Of a DNA stretch of 64,000 bases, positions 45,674 through 54,244 are shown in pieces. The first letter of the stretch is position 1. Each line of letters opens with the position of its first letter. A program made the translations under genes and the position numbers. Under the pieces are notes generated by a model. That model ran no database searches and was not told where the DNA came from. It saw nothing but the letters and a program-made list of their open reading frames with translations. Origin of the DNA: Novosphingobium sp. (GTDB taxonomy: Bacteria > Pseudomonadota > Alphaproteobacteria > Sphingomonadales > Sphingomonadaceae); the NCBI GenBank assembly GCA_017745295.1, contig JAGHZR010000018.1:62001-126000 (forward strand), read 5' to 3'.

Positions 45674-46090
45674 TTAACGCGCCATGTTCCGGGCCATGCG
45701 GGTCAGCACATCGATCATTGCCTGTGCCACGTTCGCCGGTTTTGGCGCGATATCGGCAATGGCGCGGGTCATCGCTTCGGCCCATTGATCGGCCGTGGTG
45801 CGATCGATGGGAAAATCCCGGTGCAGGCTCATCATGCATTTTCCGGGATTGGCCTCGAACCAGTCGCGCGGTCCTCCGGCCCAACCGGCGAGGAAGCGGG
45901 GGAGGGACTGGCGCATCGGCGCCAGATCCTCGGCATGCATCGCCCGCAGCGCCGCATAGGCCGGATCCTGCTCCATGAGGTCGTAGAAACGATTCGCAAT
46001 CGCTTCGAACACGGGCGCGCCGCCGATCATGTCGTGCGGGGTGGTTGGAGCTTCGGGCGTTCTGGGCACGGGCGGAGGTCTTTCACACAC
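45674..46090 (-). CDS. Truncated (2/2) globin
   Basis: 138 residues from a GTG at 46090. The TPHDMIGGAPVFEAIANRFYDLMEQDP start, a DLAPMRQSLPRFLAGWAGGPRDWF middle and MMSLHRDFPI with the proximal histidine fit a group II truncated haemoglobin. Such proteins bind oxygen or nitric oxide. The proline-rich first 15 residues may be added by a start placed too far upstream. parS-type site 8 lies 29 bases upstream, between this gene and the ligase gene. Confidence 0.83.
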   Translation of the reverse strand: MCERPPPVPRTPEAPTTPHDMIGGAPVFEAIANRFYDLMEQDPAYAALRAMHAEDLAPMRQSLPRFLAGWAGGPRDWFEANPGKCMMSLHRDFPIDRTTADQWAEAMTRAIADIAPKPANVAQAMIDVLTRMARNMAR

Positions 46091-46118
46091 AGGAAGGGAG
46101 CCTGCCTCCTAGCCCGTC

Positions 46119-46134
46119 TGTTCCACGTGGAACT
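46119..46134. other. parS: parS-type site 8 (intergenic)
   Basis: TGTTCCACGTGGAACT, in the 53-base gap between the ligase stop and the globin start. It is the most origin-distal site found. Confidence 0.87.
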
Positions 46135-46143
46135 TGATCGCGG

Positions 46144-47739
46144 TCAATCGCGGACCATGGCCTTGAGCGTTTCGATCCGGTCGGCTTCGTGCGCGGGCTT
46201 GTCCATGCGAATGCGGTCGATGCGCGGAAAGCGCATGGCGAGGCCGGACTTGTGCCGCTTGCTCAGGTGGACCGAATCGAAGGCGACTTCCAGCACCAGC
46301 GACTTGTCTGTCTCGCGCACCGGGCCGAAGCGGTTGACCGTGTGATTGCGGACATGCCGGTCCAGCCATTTCAGCTCCTCGTCGGTGAAGCCGAAATAGG
46401 CCTTGCCGACCGGGAGCAGTTCGGCGCCGGAATCCGGATCGCCGTCCCAGCAGCCGAAAGTGTAGTCGGAATAGAACGAGGACCGCTTGCCGCTGCCGCG
46501 CTGGGCATACATCAGCACGCAGTCGATCAGCAGCGGATCGCGCTTCCACTTGTACCAGAGGCCGGTCTTGCGTCCCGCGACATAAGGACTGTCGCGGCGC
46601 TTGAGCATGACGCCTTCGATGGCATTGTCGCGCGCGCCTTCGCGGATCGTGATCAGTTGGGCGAAGTCGGCGGCGGGAATCACGGCGCTCAGGTCGAAGT
46701 GTTCGGGGTCGAGGCGGGCGACGAGCGCTTCCAGCTTGGCCCGACGCTCGTGCCAGGGGAGGGGGCGCAAGTCCTCACCCTCGACGATCAGCGCATCGTA
46801 GAGCCGGACGAAGGCAGGGTATTCGGCCAGCATCTTCTTCGACACCAGCTTGCGGCCGAGCCTCTGCTGGAGCGCATTGAAGCTGGCCGCGCCGCCTTCC
46901 TCGCCGCCCTGGTGGACGCCGCGCACCAGCAGTTCGCCGTCGAGCACCGCATCCACCTGAAGCGCGGCGGCGATCTCGGGGAAAGTGCCGGAAATGTCGT
47001 CGCCCGAGCGGGAATAGACCCGCGTGTTCCCGGCGACGCGGACCACCTGCACGCGGATGCCGTCCCACTTCCACTCGGCGGCATAGTCGGCAAGGTCGAG
47101 CTGCGCGTCCTCCAGTGGATGGGCGAGCATGAACGGCCGGAACAGCGGCAGGTCTTCGGAACTTGGCGCCGCCGCGCCGTGCGCCGCCCAGTCGAACAGC
47201 GCGAGGTAGGGCGGTTGCTGGCCGTGCCAGTGTTCTTCCACGTCCTCCACCGAGACGTCGAAGGCCTGCGCGAAGGCGGTCTTGGCAAGGCGCGCGGAGA
47301 TGCCGATCCGCATGGCGCCCGTCGCCAGCTTGAGCAGGGCATAGCGGCCTTCTGCGTCGAGGCGGTCGAGCAGGCGGGGCAGTTCGGTCATGACATTGGC
47401 GCGAGTCATGCGGGCGAGGGCGTCGACCGCTTCGCTGACGGTGGGCGGAGCTTCCGTGAGCATCTCGGGATTGGGCCAGAGCAGGCTGGCTGTCTCTGCC
47501 GAATCGCCCACATAGTCGCGGCTCAGGGTCCAGAGGATCGGGTCGATCCGCTCGCCCATCAGGTTGCGGATCGTCGAACTCTTCACGGCGGGGAAGTCGA
47601 GGCCGTCGGTCAGCGCAGCCAAGGCCCATCCGCGATCCGGGTCGGGAGTCTCGCGCAAGTAGTCGGCCAAGAGCTTGAGCTTGGCATTGCGGCTGCGGGT
47701 GTAGACCAGGGCGTCGAGGAGGGCGGCGAAGCGTTCCAT
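46144..47739 (-). CDS. ATP-dependent DNA ligase
   Basis: 531 residues from the ATG at 47739. An N-terminal DNA-binding region (ERFAALLDALVYTRSRNAKL) precedes the nucleotidyltransferase core, whose adenylated lysine is in AEWKWDGIRVQ (about residue 224). ARTLD-type motifs such as VLDGELLV and GVMLKRRDSPYVAGRK are also present, and an OB-fold tail closes the protein. This is the bacterial LigB/LigC-like type that normally sits with an MBL exonuclease, an Lhr-like helicase and a PdeM phosphoesterase. Only the exonuclease gene is next to it here. Confidence 0.92.
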   Translation of the reverse strand: MERFAALLDALVYTRSRNAKLKLLADYLRETPDPDRGWALAALTDGLDFPAVKSSTIRNLMGERIDPILWTLSRDYVGDSAETASLLWPNPEMLTEAPPTVSEAVDALARMTRANVMTELPRLLDRLDAEGRYALLKLATGAMRIGISARLAKTAFAQAFDVSVEDVEEHWHGQQPPYLALFDWAAHGAAAPSSEDLPLFRPFMLAHPLEDAQLDLADYAAEWKWDGIRVQVVRVAGNTRVYSRSGDDISGTFPEIAAALQVDAVLDGELLVRGVHQGGEEGGAASFNALQQRLGRKLVSKKMLAEYPAFVRLYDALIVEGEDLRPLPWHERRAKLEALVARLDPEHFDLSAVIPAADFAQLITIREGARDNAIEGVMLKRRDSPYVAGRKTGLWYKWKRDPLLIDCVLMYAQRGSGKRSSFYSDYTFGCWDGDPDSGAELLPVGKAYFGFTDEELKWLDRHVRNHTVNRFGPVRETDKSLVLEVAFDSVHLSKRHKSGLAMRFPRIDRIRMDKPAHEADRIETLKAMVRD

Positions 47740-47752
47740 TAGAGTAAAAGGA

Positions 47753-47838
47753 AAGTCCTGGGGGATGATCCCCCAGACCTTCTGCATGTCGACGTTGCGC
47801 TTGCCGATCCGTGGCGTGCGCCTTTCTGGGGAGGGGGG
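47753..47838. repeat. Dispersed intergenic repeat, partial copy C
   Basis: The first 27 bases (47753-47779, including a hairpin at 47758-47776) are identical to copy A. The sequence that follows diverges, and the 55-base core is missing. It separates the ligase and exonuclease genes. Confidence 0.7.
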
Positions 47839-48843
47839 CTAGTCATCTTCGTCCTCGTATCCCACCAAGGCCAGCGCCCGTGCCTTGCGTTGGTTCAGCT
47901 GGCACCAGCGCAGCATCGCTTCCTCGCGGCCATGGGTGATCCAGGTCTCGGCCGGATTTACGTCGATCACCGTCTGGGTCAGTTCGTCCCAATCGGCGTG
48001 GTCGGAGATCACCAGCGGCAGTTCGACCATGCGTTGCCGCGCGCGTTGGCGGACCTGCATCCAGCCCGAGGCCATGGCCGTCACCGGATCGGGCAGGCGG
48101 CGGCTCCAGCGGTCGTTGAGGGCCGAGGGCGGGGCGATCACCACGCTTCCGGCGAGGTCCGCCTTCGGGGAGTCGCTTACGAGGCGCAGTTCGCCGAGAT
48201 CGACGCCCAATTCTTCGTAGAGCTGGCACATGCGCTCCATCGCGCCGTGGAGATAGATCGCGTCATGATGGCCCGCGCGGCGCAGTTCCGCGATCAGGCG
48301 CTGGGCCTTGCCGAGCGCATAGGCGCCGACCAGCACGCAGCGCTCGGGATTGGCGGCGAGAGCGGCGAGCAGCTTGGCGATCTCGTGCTCGACCGGCGGG
48401 TGGCGGAACACCGGGAGTCCGAAGGTCGCCTCGGTGATGAGGACGTCGCAGGGCGTTACCTCGAAGGGCGGGCAGGTGGGATCGGGGCGGCGCTTGAAAT
48501 CGCCGGTGACCACGATCCGCTCGCCCGCGTGCTCCAGCAGGATTTGCGCCGAGCCGAGGACATGCCCGGCAGGAATGAATGTGGCGGAGATGCCGCCGCG
48601 CAGGGCCAGGGTCTCGCGATAGGCGACCGGCACTGCGCCTTCGGACGTAGCGTAGCGCAGCTTCATGATCGCCAGCGTTTCCGGCGTCGCCACCGTCTCG
48701 CCATGGCCGCCGCGGGCATGGTCGGCATGGCCATGAGTCACCAGCGCGCGGTCCACGGGGCGGGAAGGGTCGATCCAGCAATCGGCGGGGACGACGTGAA
48801 TTCCCCAAGGTTCGGGTCTTATCCAGGAGAAGTCGCGGGCCAT
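47839..48843 (-). CDS. Ligase-associated MBL-fold DNA exonuclease
   Basis: 334 residues from the ATG at 48843. The metallo-beta-lactamase motif THGHADHARGG, GHVLGSAQILLE, VTGDFKRRPDP and a late LVISDHADWDEL fit the beta-CASP-like exonucleases associated with bacterial ATP-dependent ligases. The group is proposed to trim DNA ends in a repair pathway. An in-frame ATG at 48879 would lie inside the clpA terminator and is rejected. The ligase gene follows across a repeat element. Confidence 0.87.
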   Translation of the reverse strand: MARDFSWIRPEPWGIHVVPADCWIDPSRPVDRALVTHGHADHARGGHGETVATPETLAIMKLRYATSEGAVPVAYRETLALRGGISATFIPAGHVLGSAQILLEHAGERIVVTGDFKRRPDPTCPPFEVTPCDVLITEATFGLPVFRHPPVEHEIAKLLAALAANPERCVLVGAYALGKAQRLIAELRRAGHHDAIYLHGAMERMCQLYEELGVDLGELRLVSDSPKADLAGSVVIAPPSALNDRWSRRLPDPVTAMASGWMQVRQRARQRMVELPLVISDHADWDELTQTVIDVNPAETWITHGREEAMLRWCQLNQRKARALALVGYEDEDD

Positions 48844-48848
48844 GGATG

Positions 48849-48888
48849 AAAAATGGGGCGGGAACCGCGTGGTTCCCACCCCATTTTT
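48849..48888 (-). terminator. Terminator of clpA, abutting the exonuclease start codon
   Basis: A long stem (AAAAATGGGG and CGGGAACC against GGTTCCC and CCCCATTTTT, one mismatch, GCGT loop). On the minus strand it follows clpA and is followed by ATTTTTCATCC directly before the exonuclease ATG. Confidence 0.8.
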
Positions 48889-48920
48889 TACGTCGCGATT
48901 GTTTCAAGTCGTGCCTGGGG

Positions 48921-48988
48921 CTTCGACAAGCTCAGCCTGAGCGGATCAAATAGGCCATCTCCTCCCGCTCGGGCTGAGCCTGCCTAAG
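48921..48988. repeat. Inverted pair of short dispersed repeats, family 4
   Basis: Copies at 48921-48944 and, in inverted orientation, 48965-48988, between the clpA stop and its terminator. They can pair as a 24-base stem with a few mismatches. Confidence 0.72.
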
Positions 48989-49013
48989 CCCCCCGAGGCA
49001 AGAGAAAATGACC

Positions 49014-51380
49014 TCAATCGTCCGCGTTGGCTTCCGGTTGCGGGCCGGGCTTCTTGGACGCCTTCTTTGCCGGAGCCTTCTTGCCCTTGACCATCTTGGG
49101 AGCGGCCGGCGTGAGTTCGAAGTTCAGCCCGTCGTCCTTCACTGAGACATGCACTTCGCCGCCATGGTTCAGCTTGCCGAACAGCAGTTCCTCGGCCAGC
49201 GGCTGCTTGACCTTCTCCTGGATCACGCGGCCCATCGGACGCGCACCGTAGAGCTTGTCGTAGCCGCGATCACCCAGCCAGGTGCGCGCGTCGGAGTCGA
49301 ACTGGATGTGGACGTTCTGGTCGGCCAGCTGGAGTTCCAGCTGGAGGATGAACTTGTCCACCACCCGGCTGATCGTGTCCTTGGCGAGGTAGGCGAAGGG
49401 CACGATGGCATCGAGACGGTTGCGGAATTCCGGCGTGAACATCTGCTTCACCGCCTCGTCCCCGGCATCCGCCTTGGAGGTGTCGCCGAAGCCGATCCCC
49501 TGGCGGGCCATGTCGGACGCGCCTGCATTGGTGGTCATGATGAGGACCACGTTGCGGAAGTCCACGGTCTTGCCGTGGTGGTCGGTCAGGCGGCCGTTGT
49601 CCATTACCTGCAGCAGGATGTTGAACAGGTCCGGGTGGGCCTTCTCGATTTCGTCCAGCAGCAGCACGCAGTGCGGATTCTGGTCGATGGCATCGGTGAG
49701 CAGACCGCCCTGATCGAAGCCGACATAGCCCGGAGGCGCGCCGATCAACCGGCTGACCGAGTGGCGCTCCATATATTCCGACATGTCGAAGCGCTTCAGC
49801 TCGATGCCCATGATCGAGGCGAGCTGGCGGGCGACTTCGGTCTTGCCGACGCCGGTGGGGCCGGAGAACAGGAACGAGCCGATCGGCTTGTCCGGATCGC
49901 GAAGCCCTGCGCGGCTGAGCTTCATCGCTGTCGAAAGGACGCCGATCGCCTTGTCCTGACCGAAGACTACACGCTTCAGATCGCGTTCGAGGTTTTCGAG
50001 CGCCTTCTTGTCGTCGGAGCTGACCGACTTGGGCGGGATGCGCGCCATCGTCGCGATCACCTGCTCGATTTCGCGCGCGGTGATCGTCTTCTTGCGGCGG
50101 CTGGGGGGCACCAGCATCTGCATCGCGCCCACTTCGTCGATCACGTCGATCGCCTTGTCGGGCAGCTTGCGGTCATTGATGTAGCGCGCCGACAGCTCGA
50201 CCGCAGTCTTGATCGCGTCCGGCGTGTACTTGACCTTGTGGTGCTCCTCGAACGCCGTGCGCAGGCCGCGCAGGATCTTGATCGTGTCTTCCACCGTGGG
50301 TTCGTTCACGTCGATCTTCTGGAACCGGCGCAGGAGAGCGCGGTCCTTTTCGAAGTGGTTGCGGAACTCCTTGTAGGTGGTCGAGCCTATGCAGCGGATC
50401 GTGCCGCCCGACAGCGCGGGCTTCAGCAGGTTAGAGGCATCCATCGCGCCGCCGCTGGTGGCGCCGGCACCGATCACCGTGTGGATCTCGTCAATGAACA
50501 GGATCGCGTGCGGCATCTTCTCCAGTTCGGAGACGACCTGCTTCAGGCGCTCCTCGAAGTCGCCGCGATAGCGGGTGCCGGCCAGCAGGCTGCCCATGTC
50601 GAGCGAGTAGATCACCGCCTCGGCCAGGACTTCGGGCACTTCGCCCTCGACGATCTTGCGCGCGAGACCTTCGGCGATGGCGGTCTTGCCGACACCGGGA
50701 TCGCCCACATAGAGCGGGTTATTCTTCGAACGGCGGCAGAGAATCTGGATCGTGCGGTCCACTTCGGGGCCGCGGCCGATCAGCGGGTCGACCTTGCCGT
50801 TCAGCGCCTTCTCGTTGAGATTGACGGTGAACTGGTCGAGCGCCGAATCCTTCTTGCTGGCGTTCTTGGCCTCGGCCTTTTCCTCGGGCGTGGGGGCGTG
50901 CTCCTCGGCACCCTTGGCGTTCTTGTCCTCCACGCGCTTGCCGCCCTTGCCGATGCCGTGGCTGATGTAGCTGACGGCGTCGAGGCGGCTCATGTCCTGC
51001 TGCTGCAGGAAGTAGACGGCATAGGAGTCACGCTCGGAGAACAGCGCGACCAGCACGTTGGCGCCGGTGACGGTGTCCTTGCCCGAGGACTGGACGTGAA
51101 GGATGGCGCGCTGGATCACGCGCTGGAACCCGGCGGTGGGGGCGGGATCGCCCTTTTCCTCGGTCTTGAGCGACTGGTATTCCTGGTCGAGATACTGACG
51201 GACCACGTCACCGAGGTCGCCAAGCTCCACGCCGCATGCCTGCATGACCTGTGCCGCATCCGGATCGTCGATCAGGGCGAGCAGCAGGTGCTCCAGCGTG
51301 GCATACTCGTGGCTGCGCTCGGAAGCGTGCGACAGGGCCGAGTGCAGTGTCTTTTCCAGGCTTTGCGCGAAACTTGGCAT
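49014..51380 (-). CDS. clpA: ATP-dependent Clp protease ATP-binding subunit ClpA
   Basis: 788 residues. An N-terminal double Clp repeat domain (about 1-145) precedes two AAA+ modules: D1 Walker A GDPGVGKTAIAEGLA near 216 with LFIDEIHTVIGAG, and D2 Walker A GPTGVGKTEVARQLA near 500 with LLLDEIEKAHPD. The C-terminus has a lysine/alanine-rich tail. ClpA unfolds substrates, including N-degron proteins delivered by ClpS, for ClpP; neither partner is in this window. The gene ends at its own terminator. Confidence 0.95.
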   Translation of the reverse strand: MPSFAQSLEKTLHSALSHASERSHEYATLEHLLLALIDDPDAAQVMQACGVELGDLGDVVRQYLDQEYQSLKTEEKGDPAPTAGFQRVIQRAILHVQSSGKDTVTGANVLVALFSERDSYAVYFLQQQDMSRLDAVSYISHGIGKGGKRVEDKNAKGAEEHAPTPEEKAEAKNASKKDSALDQFTVNLNEKALNGKVDPLIGRGPEVDRTIQILCRRSKNNPLYVGDPGVGKTAIAEGLARKIVEGEVPEVLAEAVIYSLDMGSLLAGTRYRGDFEERLKQVVSELEKMPHAILFIDEIHTVIGAGATSGGAMDASNLLKPALSGGTIRCIGSTTYKEFRNHFEKDRALLRRFQKIDVNEPTVEDTIKILRGLRTAFEEHHKVKYTPDAIKTAVELSARYINDRKLPDKAIDVIDEVGAMQMLVPPSRRKKTITAREIEQVIATMARIPPKSVSSDDKKALENLERDLKRVVFGQDKAIGVLSTAMKLSRAGLRDPDKPIGSFLFSGPTGVGKTEVARQLASIMGIELKRFDMSEYMERHSVSRLIGAPPGYVGFDQGGLLTDAIDQNPHCVLLLDEIEKAHPDLFNILLQVMDNGRLTDHHGKTVDFRNVVLIMTTNAGASDMARQGIGFGDTSKADAGDEAVKQMFTPEFRNRLDAIVPFAYLAKDTISRVVDKFILQLELQLADQNVHIQFDSDARTWLGDRGYDKLYGARPMGRVIQEKVKQPLAEELLFGKLNHGGEVHVSVKDDGLNFELTPAAPKMVKGKKAPAKKASKKPGPQPEANADD

Positions 51381-51527
51381 CTAGAAAACTTTCATCTGGA
51401 AGGGGGACTCTCCTTGCCCGAAACCGGGCGGATGAGTTTTGGGAGGGCTGGGGTTCATTTCATATATAGGGACGCTCCGGAGGGTTGCGAGGGTGGTGTG
51501 AAAGGGTTCGCTTCAGAATGGCGCCGG

Positions 51528-51746
51528 TCATGCTTGCTTCGGCCTGAACAATGCTTCGGCAGCCAGCATATGCGCAGCCGACTTCTGGCGATGCGCCTTG
51601 ATCCGTTCGATTTCCGATTCGAGAAGCGCGACGCGTGCATCGAGTTCGTCCAGCGAAAAGCGATCCAGGCTTTCGCTGGCGAGAAGGCTGGCAGCTCCGA
51701 AGTTTCCTTCGGCTGACCGCCGCCGCGGTCGATCGTCCTCGTCCAT
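51528..51746 (-). CDS. DUF1192 family small protein
   Basis: 72 residues with the DUF1192 core: LDRFSLDELDARVALLESEIERIKAHRQKS, a coiled-coil-like helix, and a short A/L-rich end. The family is alphaproteobacterial and of unknown function. It is divergent from the quinone oxidoreductase gene on its right, with a gap of about 90 bases. Confidence 0.8.
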   Translation of the reverse strand: MDEDDRPRRRSAEGNFGAASLLASESLDRFSLDELDARVALLESEIERIKAHRQKSAAHMLAAEALFRPKQA

Positions 51747-51835
51747 TGCAATGCAGCATCGGACTGTACTTTGGCCCTGTCAATGGCCAGAAAATATGTT
51801 CCACTTCAAAGTGGGACTGTGGCAACAGGGCAGGC

Positions 51836-52837
51836 ATGTCAGCTAACTTACCGAAAACCATGACCGCAATCGGCTTCGAAGCGCCCGGCGGTCCGGAGGT
51901 TCTCCAGCCCGTTACCGTGCCGGTTCCCGTGCCGGGGCCGGGCGAGGTGCTGGTGAAAGTCGCCTTCGCCGGGGTCAACCGTCCGGATGTGGTACAGCGT
52001 CAGGGCAAATATCCGCCGCCGCCCGGTGCCTCGCCGCTGCCGGGTCTGGAGGTTTCCGGGCAGGTCGTGGCCCTGGGTGAGGGCGTGACGGAGCTGGAGC
52101 CGGGCCAGAAGGTCTGCGCGCTGGTGGCCGGGGGCGGCTATGCGGAATATTGCCTCGCCAAAGTCGGGGCCTGCCTGCCGGTGCCCGAATCGCTGCCGCT
52201 GGACGAGGCGGCGGCGCTGCCGGAGACGCTCTTCACCGTCTGGCACAACGTGTTCGAGCGGGGTTGGGCGCGGGACGGGGAGACCATCCTGATTCACGGC
52301 GGCACCAGCGGCATCGGCACGATGGCGACGATGCTCTGCCGCCAGTTCGGCCTAACCGTGATCGTCACCTGCGGCTCGCCCGACAAGTGCGCCCGCGCGC
52401 TGGAGATTGGCGCCGATCATGCGATCGACTACCGGGCGAGCGACTTCGTGACGGAAGTCGCGCGGATCACCGAGGGCCGGGGCGTCGATCTAGTGCTGGA
52501 CATGATCGCGGGCGACTATGTGGCGCGCAATCTCAAGTGCCTGGCGCCCGACGGCCGCCATGTCACCATTGCCGTGCAGGGCGGGGTGAAGGCGGAAGTG
52601 AACATGGCCGTGGTCATGACTCGGCGCTACACCCTGACCGGATCGACCCTGCGGCCGCGCACGGATTCGTTCAAGGCGCTGTTGGCGCAGGAGATCCGCG
52701 CCAATGCCTGGCCGCTGTTCGCGGACGGAGTGCTGCACCCGGTGATGGACGCGCGATTCCCGCTGGTCGAGGCCGCCGCCGCCCATGCTCGGATGGAAGC
52801 GGGCGATCATGTCGGCAAGATCGTTCTCGAAATCTGA
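51836..52837 (+). CDS. NAD(P)H-quinone oxidoreductase (MDR superfamily, PIG3-like)
   Basis: 333 residues; ATG at 51836 follows AGGGCAGG, and ATG 51860 is an alternative. It is a zinc-free medium-chain reductase: PVPVPGPGEVLVKVAFAGVNRPDVVQRQG, ILIHGGTSGIGTMATML as the cofactor loop, and RYTLTGSTLRPR near the C-terminus. The PIG3-like branch reduces quinones with NADPH. It shares the fold with the qor gene at 23698 but is only distantly similar. TrcR follows after 152 bases. Confidence 0.88.
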   Translation: MSANLPKTMTAIGFEAPGGPEVLQPVTVPVPVPGPGEVLVKVAFAGVNRPDVVQRQGKYPPPPGASPLPGLEVSGQVVALGEGVTELEPGQKVCALVAGGGYAEYCLAKVGACLPVPESLPLDEAAALPETLFTVWHNVFERGWARDGETILIHGGTSGIGTMATMLCRQFGLTVIVTCGSPDKCARALEIGADHAIDYRASDFVTEVARITEGRGVDLVLDMIAGDYVARNLKCLAPDGRHVTIAVQGGVKAEVNMAVVMTRRYTLTGSTLRPRTDSFKALLAQEIRANAWPLFADGVLHPVMDARFPLVEAAAAHARMEAGDHVGKIVLEI

Positions 52838-52939
52838 TCGCATTCGGCCGAATCGTGGCGGCGCTGCGTAGAACAGAGTTGCCGAAAGCAAGGCTTTTGC
52901 TTGCCGAATGGACAAAGTTTCCCTAAATCGGCTCTGTAC

Positions 52940-52972
52940 GGCCGCTCCGCGAAGGGGCGGCCCTTATTGTTT
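52940..52972 (+). terminator. Possible terminator upstream of trcR
   Basis: GGCCGCTCC, a GCGAA loop and GGGGCGGCC form a 9 bp stem with one T-G pair, followed by the weak tract CTTATTGTTT. It lies 103 bases after the quinone reductase stop and just before trcR, so it could also act in the trcR leader. Confidence 0.55.
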
Positions 52973-52989
52973 CCGCCGGAGATAGAGAC

Positions 52990-53706
52990 ATGAGCCAGCC
53001 CACTCCGCTGATGCCGCACGCGACCGCCTCGTGGCTGGTCGACAGCACCGCGTTGACCTTCGAGCAGATCGCAGAGTTCTGCGGCCTGCACATGCTCGAA
53101 GTGCAGGCGATGGCCGACGATCTGGCATCCAGCAAGTATACCGGACGCGATCCCGTGCGTTCGGGCGAACTGACCATGGAAGAGATCGAGAAGGGCCAGG
53201 CAAACCCGGAGTACAAGCTCCGCATGCACAAGGTTCCGGTCACTTCCAACCGCACCAAGGGTCCGCGCTACACGCCGGTCTCGAAGCGTCAGGACAAGCC
53301 CGACGGCATCGCCTGGATCCTGCGCAACCACCCCGAGGTGTCGGATGCGCAGATCGGCAAGCTGATCGGCACGACCCGCAACACGATCGCCGCGATCCGC
53401 GACCGTTCGCACTGGAACATCGCCAACATCACGCCGAAGGACCCGGTCACGCTGGGCCTGTGCTCGCAGCGTGAGCTGGACTTCATCGTGTTCAAGGCCG
53501 CCAAGAAGGCTGGTATCCAGGACGAAGGCCAGAACGACGAACGTCTGACCGACGACCGTCAGGCCCTGATCGACGAGCTGCGCGCCGAGCGTGAGGCCGC
53601 CTCGCGCGCCGCCAGCGAAGCCGCGCAGGAAGCCGAAGTCGCCGCCTGGCTCGAAGCCAAGCGCGCCGCGGAGGCCGCCGAAGCCGCCGGGGAAAAGGGC
53701 GAGTAA
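52990..53706 (+). CDS. trcR: Cell cycle transcriptional regulator TrcR (DUF1013)
   Basis: 238 residues. The N-terminal DNA-binding part starts PLMPHATASWLVDSTALTFEQIAEFCGLHMLEVQAMAD. The second helix-turn-helix-like segment DAQIGKLIGTTRNTIAAIRDRSHWN follows, then a long alanine/glutamate-rich coiled tail. DUF1013/TrcR is an alphaproteobacterial sigma-factor-associated regulator described in Caulobacter. A strong bidirectional terminator separates it from the bactofilin gene. Confidence 0.87.
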   Translation: MSQPTPLMPHATASWLVDSTALTFEQIAEFCGLHMLEVQAMADDLASSKYTGRDPVRSGELTMEEIEKGQANPEYKLRMHKVPVTSNRTKGPRYTPVSKRQDKPDGIAWILRNHPEVSDAQIGKLIGTTRNTIAAIRDRSHWNIANITPKDPVTLGLCSQRELDFIVFKAAKKAGIQDEGQNDERLTDDRQALIDELRAEREAASRAASEAAQEAEVAAWLEAKRAAEAAEAAGEKGE

Positions 53707-53734
53707 TCGCTCTTCCGGCAGCTTGACCGAACAC

Positions 53735-53772
53735 AAAAAGGCCCGCGACAGGTGAATGTCGCGGGCCTTTTT
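53735..53772. terminator. Bidirectional terminator between trcR and the bactofilin gene
   Basis: A 16 bp perfect stem (AAAAAGGCCCGCGACA with its complement, GGTGAA loop) with A and T runs on its two sides, between convergent genes. Confidence 0.93.
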
Positions 53773-53791
53773 GCTGGATGACGGAGCTAGC

Positions 53792-54244
53792 TTACTCGGC
53801 GGCGATGACGACTTCCGCCTCGCTGGCCGAACCCGCGTGGGGCAGGCGGGCAAGGGCCGGGGGCATCTGTCCGCCGTTGGGGCTGAGGCGGCCTTCGAGG
53901 CGCGCGCCCTGCTCGATGGTCAGCGCGTCGTAGGCGACGTCGCCGATGATCTGCGCGCTCTTGAGGATCACCACTTCGCGGGCGGCGATCGTGCCGCGCA
54001 CGATCCCGGCGATTCGCACCGATTCGGCGGAGATTCCTCCGGCGATCTCGCTGTCCTCGCCCTGGACCAGGGCCTTGCAGGTGATGTCGCCGACGACGCG
54101 GCCGTCGATGTGGAGATCGGCCGAGGCTTCGACATTGCCCGTGAGCGTGATGTCGTTGCCGAGCATCGAGAAGCCCGAGGTCGGGCCGGTGCGGTGGCTG
54201 GAGAAGTTCTTGACCATGGTGTTATCGGGCTTCTTGCTGAACAT
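53792..54244 (-). CDS. Bactofilin
   Basis: 150 residues: a short disordered N-terminus, the bactofilin beta-helix core (GNDITLTGNVEASADLHIDG, then repeats such as GGISAESVRIAGIVRG) and a flexible tail. Bactofilins polymerise without nucleotide into cytoskeletal filaments that position cell-wall enzymes. The start lies 23 bases inside the end of the upstream M23 peptidase gene, so the two are coupled. This pairing of bactofilin with a LytM peptidase recurs in bacteria where the two act together in shaping the wall. Confidence 0.93.
   Translation of the reverse strand: MFSKKPDNTMVKNFSSHRTGPTSGFSMLGNDITLTGNVEASADLHIDGRVVGDITCKALVQGEDSEIAGGISAESVRIAGIVRGTIAAREVVILKSAQIIGDVAYDALTIEQGARLEGRLSPNGGQMPPALARLPHAGSASEAEVVIAAE

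Noticed and set aside
49149-51716. An 855-codon open frame antisense to clpA
   Set aside because: ClpA domains fill the other strand completely; the antisense product shows no domain.
51798-51816. TGTTCCAC...GTGGGACT, resembling a split parS site
   Set aside because: The half-sites are separated by six extra bases and one arm is altered. It forms a small hairpin near the quinone reductase start but does not match the parS palindrome.
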